A stretch of DNA of 64,000 bases, from the NCBI RefSeq assembly GCF_013402875.1, contig NZ_CP058580.1:1-64000 (forward strand). The letters are read 5' to 3'. Position 1 is the stretch's first letter. Every line of letters starts with the position of its first letter. This DNA comes from Halorarum salinum. Lineage in GTDB: Archaea > Halobacteriota > Halobacteria > Halobacteriales > Haloferacaceae. Of the stretch, positions 58,143 to 64,000 are shown piece after piece. Made by a program: the position numbers and the translations under genes. The notes below the pieces were generated by a model. It was given only the letters and a program-made list of their open reading frames with translations. It was not told the origin of the DNA and did no database searches.

Positions 58143-59909
58143 ATGGTACACGAAAAGGAGGAGTGGAAGGACGAGTCGTACGGCGACGAACTCAGGGAAC
58201 GGATCGAGTCGTTCGCGGCGGAGGGGTGGGAGTCCATCCCCGAGGACGAGCGCGAGGAGTGGTTCTCCCGGTTCAAGTTCTGGGGCGTCTTCCACCAGCG
58301 GAGCGGCCAGGAGAGCTACTTCATGCTCCGGCTGACGAACTGCGGCGGCGTCCTCGAACCGGGACAGCTCCGGGCCATCGGCGAGGTGGCCCGGGAGTAC
58401 GCCGGCGGGCCGGTGGAGAACCCCGAGTTCGGCGACGCCTGGATCGACCTCACGACCCGCCAGTCGGTGCAGCTCCACTGGCTCAAGCTCGAGGACGTCC
58501 CGGCGGTGTGGGAGAAACTGGAGGCCGTCGGCGTCTCATCGCGCTCGGCGGGCGGGGACGCGATGCGGAACGTCTCCGGCTGCCCGGTCGCGGGCAAGGA
58601 CGAACACGAGCACGTCGAGACGCGCTCGCTCCTGGACCGCATCCAGCGCGAACTCCGCGGGGACGACGCGCTCTCGAACATGCCCCGAAAGTTCAACATC
58701 TCCGTCACCGGCTGCCGGGAGGGCTGCGCGCAGGACTCCATCAACGACGTCGCGCTCGAGCCCGCCCGGAAGCTCGCAGGGGGCGAGGAGGTCAGGGGGT
58801 TCAACGTCCGCGCCGGCGGCGGCCTCGGGGGACGCGAACCCCGCCGCGCCCGGTCGGTCGACGCGTTCGTGACGCCCGAGCACGCCTACGAGGTGGTGCG
58901 GGCGTTCGTCGAACTGTACCACGAGGAGGGCGACCGGACCAACCGGAGTAGGAACCGCGCGCGCTTCTTCGTCGACGACTGGGGGACGGGGGCGATCCGC
59001 GAGGAACTCGCCGACAGGGTCGACTTCGAACTCCAGCACGCCGGAACGAGCTTCCGGACGGAGTACACCTACAACGCCGGCCGAAAGCCCGAACGCGGGA
59101 AGCACGACCACGTCGGCGTCCACGAGCAGCCCGACGGGCGCCACTACGTGGGGCTTAGCGTCCCCGTCGGTCGAATGGGCGCCGAGGAGGCGATCGAACT
59201 GGCCGACCTCGCGGACGAGTACGGGGGCGGCGAGGTGCGGCTCACCCGCCGGCAGAACCCGATCCTGATGGACGTGCCCGAGGGGAACCTCGACGACCTG
59301 CTCGCGGAGCCGCTCCTGGAGACGCACACGCCGGAGCCGGGCGCGTTCGGCCGGGGCGCGATCGCCTGCACCGGGACGGAGTTCTGCTCGCTCGCGCTGA
59401 CCGAGACGAAGGCCCGGACGGCCGCGATGCTGCGCTGGTTCCGGCGCAACGTCGAGGTGCCCGACGACGTCTCGCAGCTGAAGCTCCACTTCTCGGGCTG
59501 TACCGCCGACTGCGGGCAGGCGATGACCGCGGACATCGGGTTGCAGGGGATGCGCGCCCGCAAGGACGGCGAGATGGTCGAGGCGATGGACGTCGGCGTC
59601 GGCGGCGGCGTCGGCGCGGAGCCGTCGTTCATCGAGTGGACGCGCCAGCGCGTCCCGGCCGACGAGGTGCCGGGGATGATACGGAACCTCGTGGAGGCGT
59701 TCGCCGCGCTCCGCGAGGACGGACAGACGTTCCGCGAGTGGGTCGACGCGACGGGCCACGAGACGCTCATCGAACTGGCGGAGCCGGAGGAGACCTCCTA
59801 CGAGGACCCCTGCCTCCACGACGCCAAGCAGTCGTGGTACCCCTTCGCCGACGGCGAGAGCCCGGCCCCGACCGACGCGACCGGCGAACCCCTCCCGAGC
59901 GATGACTGA
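58143..59909 (+). CDS. nasD: Ferredoxin-dependent assimilatory nitrite reductase (siroheme/4Fe-4S)
   Basis: This 588-residue protein has two nitrite/sulfite reductase half domains. The first half carries MPRKFNISVTGCREGCAQDS. The second carries ACTGTEFCSLALTETK and HFSGCTADCGQ, giving the C-x5-C and C-x3-C cysteines that bind the coupled 4Fe-4S and siroheme. It reduces nitrite to ammonium with six electrons from ferredoxin. Sulfite reductase is the alternative family member, but nitrate reductase and NarK genes follow in the same operon. ATG at 58143 begins MVHEKEEW. The downstream small ORF starts inside its last codons. Confidence 0.92.
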   Translation: MVHEKEEWKDESYGDELRERIESFAAEGWESIPEDEREEWFSRFKFWGVFHQRSGQESYFMLRLTNCGGVLEPGQLRAIGEVAREYAGGPVENPEFGDAWIDLTTRQSVQLHWLKLEDVPAVWEKLEAVGVSSRSAGGDAMRNVSGCPVAGKDEHEHVETRSLLDRIQRELRGDDALSNMPRKFNISVTGCREGCAQDSINDVALEPARKLAGGEEVRGFNVRAGGGLGGREPRRARSVDAFVTPEHAYEVVRAFVELYHEEGDRTNRSRNRARFFVDDWGTGAIREELADRVDFELQHAGTSFRTEYTYNAGRKPERGKHDHVGVHEQPDGRHYVGLSVPVGRMGAEEAIELADLADEYGGGEVRLTRRQNPILMDVPEGNLDDLLAEPLLETHTPEPGAFGRGAIACTGTEFCSLALTETKARTAAMLRWFRRNVEVPDDVSQLKLHFSGCTADCGQAMTADIGLQGMRARKDGEMVEAMDVGVGGGVGAEPSFIEWTRQRVPADEVPGMIRNLVEAFAALREDGQTFREWVDATGHETLIELAEPEETSYEDPCLHDAKQSWYPFADGESPAPTDATGEPLPSDD

Positions 59910-60066
59910 AGGGGACCGCCCGCGGTCGGCCGGCGATCCGAACGCCCCGATGGACGCCGCGCCGGAGCTGTTCCCGGCAGATTCCGGGGTGGCTCCGGCC
60001 GGGGCGCTTCCGGCCACCGGATCCGACCCCGACCCGACGCCGTCACCGGAGGTGTGCGACCGGTGA
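59902..60066 (+). CDS. Small ORF bridging nitrite and nitrate reductase genes (54 aa)
   Basis: This 54-codon frame begins at ATG 59902, overlapping the nitrite reductase stop by 8 bases. It ends in a TGA that overlaps the nitrate reductase GTG (GTGA). It is proline/aspartate-rich (FPADSGVAPAGALPATGS) with no domain I recognise. Overlap at both ends is what a translationally coupled gene would show, but chance is possible in high-GC DNA. It could be a small disordered partner or only a coupling spacer. Confidence 0.4.
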   Translation: MTEGDRPRSAGDPNAPMDAAPELFPADSGVAPAGALPATGSDPDPTPSPEVCDR

Positions 60067-62189
60067 CCGACCCGGTCCCGACGACCTGCATGCGGTGTGC
60101 CGTCGGCTGTGGCCACCTCCAGGGTCGGGTCGACACCGGCTACGGCATCGCCTCGGTGCGCGGCGACGTCTCCCACCCGGTGAACCGGGGGCTCGCCTGC
60201 CAGCGCGGCATCCGGGAGACGGCCGACCCGGCGGGCGAGTGGCTCACCCGCCCGCTGATCCGCGAGGGGGACGAACTCCTCCCGACGACGTGGGACGTCG
60301 CGCTCGATCGGGTCGTCGAGGCGTTCTCGACGGCCGTCGACGGGAACCGCGACGGCGTGGCCGTGCTCGGCAGCGGCCAGCAGACCAACGAGGCCGCCTA
60401 CGCGCTCGGGAAACTCGCCCGCGGCGGCTTCGGCACCCGGTACTACGACGCCAACACGACGCTGTGCATGGCCAGCGCGGTGACGGCCTACTACGACGCG
60501 TTCGGCAGCGACGCCCCGCCGTGCACGTACGACGACGTCGACGACGCGCGGACGCACGTCGTCTGGGGCGCGAACCCGGCCGTCGCCCATCCCGTGATGT
60601 TCCGCTGGATCGAGGAGAGCGCCCGCGGGGACGGGAGTCGGCTCGTCGTCGTCGACCCCGTCGAGACGAAGACCGCGAGCGTCGCCGACGATCACGTCGC
60701 CCTCGACCCGGGAACGGACCTCGCGCTCGCCCGCGCCGTGCTCGCGCGACTCGTCGAGCGCGACGACCTCGACCGGGAATTCGTCGCCGAGTCGACGACG
60801 GGGTTCGACGACCTGGAGGCCGCCCTCCCGGCGGTCGAGGCGGCCGCCGGGACCGCCGGCGTCGACCCGGAGACCGTCGACGCGCTCGCGGCGGCGTTCG
60901 CCGACCCCACCCTGGTCTACTGGGGGATGGGCGTGAACCAGAGCACGCAGGGGACGAACACCGCGGCGGCGCTGGTCGACCTCTGTCTCGCGACGGGGAA
61001 CCTCGGCCCCGGAACCGGCCCGTTCTCGCTGACCGGCCAGGCGAACTCCATGGGAACGCGCGTCGTCTCCTCGAAGGGGTCCTGGCCGGGCCAGCGCCCG
61101 TTCGAGGATCCGGACGAGCGCCGGATCGTCGCCGAGGCGTGGTCGGTCCCCCTCGACCGCCTCCCCGACGACGCCGGCCCCGGCCCGGTCGGAACCGTGG
61201 AGGCCGTCGAGGACGGCCCCGTGGAGGCCGTGTGGGCCGTCGCGACGAACCCCGTCGCCGGCATGCCCGACGGGTCGACCGTCCGCGAGCGTCTCGAGGA
61301 CGCGTTCCTCGTCGTGCAGGACGCCTTCCGGACCGAGACGGTCGAGGTCGCCGACGTGGTGCTCCCGGCGGCGACGTGGGGCGAGTCCGACGGCACGACG
61401 ACGAACATGGAGCGCCGGGTGTCGCGCGTCCGGCCGGCGATGGACCTCCCGCCGGGGATCCGGACGGATCTGGACGTGATTACGACGATCGGGAACCGCG
61501 TCGCTCCTGGACTGTTCGACCGCACCGAGCCCGAACCCGTGTTCGAGGAACTCGCCGCGCTCACGGCCGGGACGCCCGCGGACCTCTCGGGGATCAGCTA
61601 CGGCCGGCTCGACGCGGAGGGCGCGGTCCGCTGGCCCGCGCCCGACGCCGTCTCGGAGGGCGGCTACCGCTACCTCGCCGACGGCGAGTGGGCGTTCGAG
61701 ACGCCCTCCGGTCGGGCGCGCTTTTCGACGGCCCGCCACGAGGGAGTGCCCGAACCGGTCGACGACGACTACCCGCTGACGCTGACGACCGGCCGCGAGG
61801 TCGACGGCTACAACACCGGGGTCCGCTCGCGCGACGCGGGGACGCCGGACGCGCCGCTCGCCCGCGTCCACCCGGCGACGATCGACGGGACGGATCTCGG
61901 GTTCGAGTCGGCCCCGGCGAAACTCGGGACGGATGAGGACGGTTCCGCCGACGCGGCGATCGAATCGCGCCGCGGGGCTGTCCCGGTCCGCGTCGAGGCC
62001 GACCCGGCGGTCCCCGAGGGGCTCGTCTGGCTCCCCATCCACCACCCGCGGACGAACGAGCTCACGCTGCCGGAGACCGACCCGCGCTCGGACGAGCCGA
62101 ACTTCAAGCAGTGCGCGGTCCGGCTGTGCCCGGCGGACGCGAACCGGGCTGACCCCGTCGCCGACGCGGAGGTGATCCGCGGTGACTAA
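60063..62189 (+). CDS. nasA: Assimilatory nitrate reductase, molybdopterin oxidoreductase subunit
   Basis: This protein has about 708 residues. The N-terminus has the 4Fe-4S motif CMRCAVGCGHLQ...LACQRG (C-x2-C-x3-C-xn-C), then molybdopterin oxidoreductase domains (ANTTLCMASAVTAYYDAFGSD; YWGMGVNQSTQGTNTA) and the C-terminal molydopterin-binding domain (LTLTTGREVDGYNTG; WLPIHHPRTNELTLP). It reduces nitrate to nitrite in the cytoplasm. I chose the GTG at 60063, because it overlaps the previous TGA, over the GTG at 60054. The gene overlaps narK by 8 bases. It fits the nas assimilation operons known from haloarchaea. Confidence 0.92.
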   Translation: MTDPVPTTCMRCAVGCGHLQGRVDTGYGIASVRGDVSHPVNRGLACQRGIRETADPAGEWLTRPLIREGDELLPTTWDVALDRVVEAFSTAVDGNRDGVAVLGSGQQTNEAAYALGKLARGGFGTRYYDANTTLCMASAVTAYYDAFGSDAPPCTYDDVDDARTHVVWGANPAVAHPVMFRWIEESARGDGSRLVVVDPVETKTASVADDHVALDPGTDLALARAVLARLVERDDLDREFVAESTTGFDDLEAALPAVEAAAGTAGVDPETVDALAAAFADPTLVYWGMGVNQSTQGTNTAAALVDLCLATGNLGPGTGPFSLTGQANSMGTRVVSSKGSWPGQRPFEDPDERRIVAEAWSVPLDRLPDDAGPGPVGTVEAVEDGPVEAVWAVATNPVAGMPDGSTVRERLEDAFLVVQDAFRTETVEVADVVLPAATWGESDGTTTNMERRVSRVRPAMDLPPGIRTDLDVITTIGNRVAPGLFDRTEPEPVFEELAALTAGTPADLSGISYGRLDAEGAVRWPAPDAVSEGGYRYLADGEWAFETPSGRARFSTARHEGVPEPVDDDYPLTLTTGREVDGYNTGVRSRDAGTPDAPLARVHPATIDGTDLGFESAPAKLGTDEDGSADAAIESRRGAVPVRVEADPAVPEGLVWLPIHHPRTNELTLPETDPRSDEPNFKQCAVRLCPADANRADPVADAEVIRGD

Positions 62190-63510
62190 CAAGGTCGAGC
62201 AGCTCTGTCTCGCGACGCTCGGGTTCTTCTGGGCGTTCCTGATGTGGTTCTCGACGGCCGCGTTCAGCCCGAGCATCGGCGCCGCGTTCGACCTCACGAC
62301 GGGCGAACTCGCGCTGCTGGCGAGTTCGGCCATCTGGCTCGCCCCGCCGGGTCGCGTGCTGGCCGGCTGGGCCGCCGACCGCGTCGGCGCCCACACCACC
62401 TTCACGGTCATCCTCGCCGTGACGGGGCTGGTGAGCATCGCCTCCTCGTTCGCCTCGAGCTACGAGGTGCTGTTCCTCGAACGGCTGATCGTCGCCTCCG
62501 CCGGCATCAGTTTCGTCGTCGGCATCCAGCACGTCGCCCAGTGGTTCGACGAGCACGAGATGGGCACCGCCGAGGGGCTGTACGCCGGCACCGGCAACGT
62601 CGGCGCCGGCGTCGGCGCGCTGGTGCTGCCCCGGGTGTATGGCGTGAACTTCGGCGACGCGTTCCTCCACCTCGGCGTCGGGGCGGTGCTGGTCGCCGGC
62701 CTCTACTGGTGGCGCGGCGTCCCGGCGAAGGACGCCGCGTCGGCGGAGGTCGCCCGCTCGAACGCCTCGCTGAAGGACACCCTGTTCGTCTGGACGCGCT
62801 ACTCGGCCATCGCGCTCATGCTGGCGTACGCGATGTCGTTCGGCCTCGAGATCGCGATGAACTCGTGGCTCCCGAGCTACTACGCGACGGGGTTCGCGGG
62901 CGACATCGAGGCGCTCGGCTTCGAGGGCGTCGCCGCCGTCCAGACGGCCGCCGGGACGTTCGCGGCCGTCCAGTCGTTCAACGCCTCGCTGTGGCGGCCG
63001 TTCTCGGGGTACATGTCCGACCTCTGGCAGCGCAAGGGGTGGACGCCGTACCCGATGCTCGCGGACGACCGGCCGTACTCGCCGCGGGTCCACTGGCTGC
63101 TGACTGCGCTCGTCTGCATCACGGTCCTGATGGTCGCGCTCACCGTCGTCGGGATGCTGGGGCTCCTGCCCGCCTCCGTCGTCGTCCTGGCGGCGTTCGG
63201 CGTCGCCGTCAGCTTCGGCACCGGCGGCGTGTTCGCCATCGTCCCCGTCCTGTTCCCCGACCGTCCGGGCACCGCCTCGGGGTTCGTCGGGGGGGTCTCC
63301 ACGGCCGGCGGCATCGTCTACCCGGTCATCTACGGCGGCGTCCCGAACATCCACGCCGGCTACGCCGTCGTCGCGATCGGTTGCTTCGTTCCGATCATCG
63401 GCTTCTTCCTGTGGGTGATGGGGCGCGAGGACGGCGTCGCGGACCGCGGGGTCGGCAGCAGGGAACGCTGGCTCGGCGGAAACCGGACCGTCACGGGGGG
63501 TGACGACTGA
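62182..63510 (+). CDS. narK: NarK-type nitrate/nitrite MFS transporter
   Basis: This 442-residue membrane protein has about 12 TM spans. The GRVLAGWAADRVGAHTTFTVIL segment is the MFS motif A region. GLYAGTGNVGAGVGALVLPRVYG and ASGFVGGVSTAGGIVYPVIYG are the two nitrate-signature-like glycine stretches of the NNP family. It should bring nitrate into the cell, and export of nitrite is possible. It begins with a GTG at 62182 inside the nasA end (8-base overlap), and its TGA overlaps the ATG of the next small gene. Confidence 0.93.
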   Translation: MTNKVEQLCLATLGFFWAFLMWFSTAAFSPSIGAAFDLTTGELALLASSAIWLAPPGRVLAGWAADRVGAHTTFTVILAVTGLVSIASSFASSYEVLFLERLIVASAGISFVVGIQHVAQWFDEHEMGTAEGLYAGTGNVGAGVGALVLPRVYGVNFGDAFLHLGVGAVLVAGLYWWRGVPAKDAASAEVARSNASLKDTLFVWTRYSAIALMLAYAMSFGLEIAMNSWLPSYYATGFAGDIEALGFEGVAAVQTAAGTFAAVQSFNASLWRPFSGYMSDLWQRKGWTPYPMLADDRPYSPRVHWLLTALVCITVLMVALTVVGMLGLLPASVVVLAAFGVAVSFGTGGVFAIVPVLFPDRPGTASGFVGGVSTAGGIVYPVIYGGVPNIHAGYAVVAIGCFVPIIGFFLWVMGREDGVADRGVGSRERWLGGNRTVTGGDD

Positions 63511-63680
63511 TGCCGGGGAGCGGGGCGACGCCGGACGTGGAGCGCGACGACGTCCCCGGACCCGGCGGCTGGTACCGCTGGGGACGGGCGGTCCTCTACG
63601 CCGAGATGGCGCTCGCGGTGCTCGTCACCGCGTTCTCGCTGTACATGGCGTTCACGGGCCGGGCGGGGTTCCTGACGTGA
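63510..63680 (+). CDS. Single-helix membrane protein in the nas operon (56 aa)
   Basis: This 56-residue protein has an acidic, proline/glycine-rich N-terminus, then WYRWGRAVLYAEMALAVLVTAFSLYMAFTG, a single likely TM helix. Its ATG overlaps the narK TGA by one base, and its TGA overlaps the mobA GTG start (GTGA). It may be a helper of NarK, but I know of no assigned function. Confidence 0.7.
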   Translation: MPGSGATPDVERDDVPGPGGWYRWGRAVLYAEMALAVLVTAFSLYMAFTGRAGFLT

Positions 63681-64000
63681 CGCGCTCTCTGGTCGTCCTC
63701 GCCGGCGGTCGCTCGACGCGCTTCGGCGCGACCGACAAGGCGCTCGCGGACGTCGCCGGCCGCCCGATGCTCGCGTGGAGCCTCGATCGACTCGAACCCG
63801 TCGTCGACGACCTCGTGGTCAACTGTCGGGCGAACCAGCGGCGGTCGCTCGCGGCCGCGCTCGGCGATCGCCCCGTCCGGTTCGCCGTCGACCCGGTTCC
63901 GGACCGCGGACCCGTCGCCGGAACGTGTGCCGGCCTGGCCGTCGCGGACGACGGCCCGACCCTCGTCGTGGGCTGTGACATGCCGTTCTTCGACGCCGCC
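63677..64000 (+). CDS. mobA: Molybdenum cofactor guanylyltransferase MobA (cut by window end)
   Basis: The 5' 108 codons are present. The start is MTRSLVVLAGGRSTRFGATDKALADVAGRPML, the nucleotidyltransferase signature LAGGxSxRxGxDK of MobA, followed by VVGCDMPFFD. MobA adds GMP to molybdopterin to form the guanine dinucleotide cofactor, which the upstream nitrate reductase needs. It starts with GTG overlapping the previous stop. The C-terminus lies beyond position 64000. Confidence 0.9.
   Translation, partial: MTRSLVVLAGGRSTRFGATDKALADVAGRPMLAWSLDRLEPVVDDLVVNCRANQRRSLAAALGDRPVRFAVDPVPDRGPVAGTCAGLAVADDGPTLVVGCDMPFFDAA

Noticed and set aside
58536-62438. Very long minus-strand open frame (1300 codons)
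   Set aside because: It is antisense to nitrite reductase and nitrate reductase, whose motifs are clear. Composition is typical of a shadow frame.
1-64000. tRNA genes, rRNA genes and CRISPR arrays
   Set aside because: I looked for the TpsiC-type GTTCRA arm context, rRNA conserved stretches and regularly spaced repeats and found none that held up.

Overview
The window is chromosomal-type DNA of a haloarchaeon (class Halobacteria). The evidence is very high GC, strongly acidic predicted proteins, Tat signals joined to lipoboxes, a PGF-CTERM-type C-terminus, haloarchaea-typical families (RdfA, Sph-type SMC-related protein, DUF3179), and archaeal TATA-like boxes about 27-33 nt before many start codons, which suggests leaderless mRNAs. 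I saw no rRNA, tRNA, CRISPR array or intact insertion sequence.

Region 1 (1-16973) is envelope related. Four overlapping minus-strand genes form a WbpA/WbpB/WbpE/WbpD-like cassette for a UDP-2,3-diacetamido uronic acid. They are followed by a methyltransferase, a beta-helix lipoprotein, a GNAT protein, a Tat-exported beta-helix protein, a phosphodiesterase-like enzyme coupled to a FemAB/GNAT-like transferase, a small lipoprotein, and an exported fusion of a cupredoxin with a glucose/sorbosone dehydrogenase propeller. A BKACE (DUF849) enzyme and a Cys-rich 71-residue protein lie inside this region.

Region 2 (17441-32016) is catabolic and import related: three FAH-family hydrolases, an aldo/keto reductase, an IclR regulator, an acyl-CoA dehydrogenase, an amidase, a thioredoxin-like protein and a peptide/nickel-type ABC importer. 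The importer's binding protein appears circularly permuted. Then come a stand-alone tyrosine recombinase and a hypothetical gene (32373-34249).

Region 3 (34638-52623) suggests aromatic acid degradation through gentisate. It holds a large FAD/Fe-S oxidoreductase, an FAD aromatic-type monooxygenase divergent from an aldehyde dehydrogenase, a fourth FAH hydrolase, a DUF3179 protein, gentisate 1,2-dioxygenase, a zinc-ribbon microprotein, a hotdog thioesterase overlapping a split ADP-forming acyl-CoA synthetase, an MBL hydrolase, an SLC13-like transporter, an AMP-forming ligase lacking its usual catalytic lysine, and a second IclR regulator. Ligase plus monooxygenase plus thioesterase plus gentisate dioxygenase fits a CoA-dependent route from 4-hydroxybenzoate to gentisate. 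That is an inference.

Region 4 (52948-57837) holds a Sph-type SMC-related protein beside rod-determining factor RdfA, small membrane and zinc-finger proteins, a CopD-like protein and a CBS pair.

Region 5 (58143-64000) is a tightly overlapping assimilatory nitrate operon: ferredoxin nitrite reductase, a small ORF, nitrate reductase NasA, NarK transporter, a one-helix membrane protein and MobA, which is cut by the window end. It is preceded by an unusually AT-rich leader.
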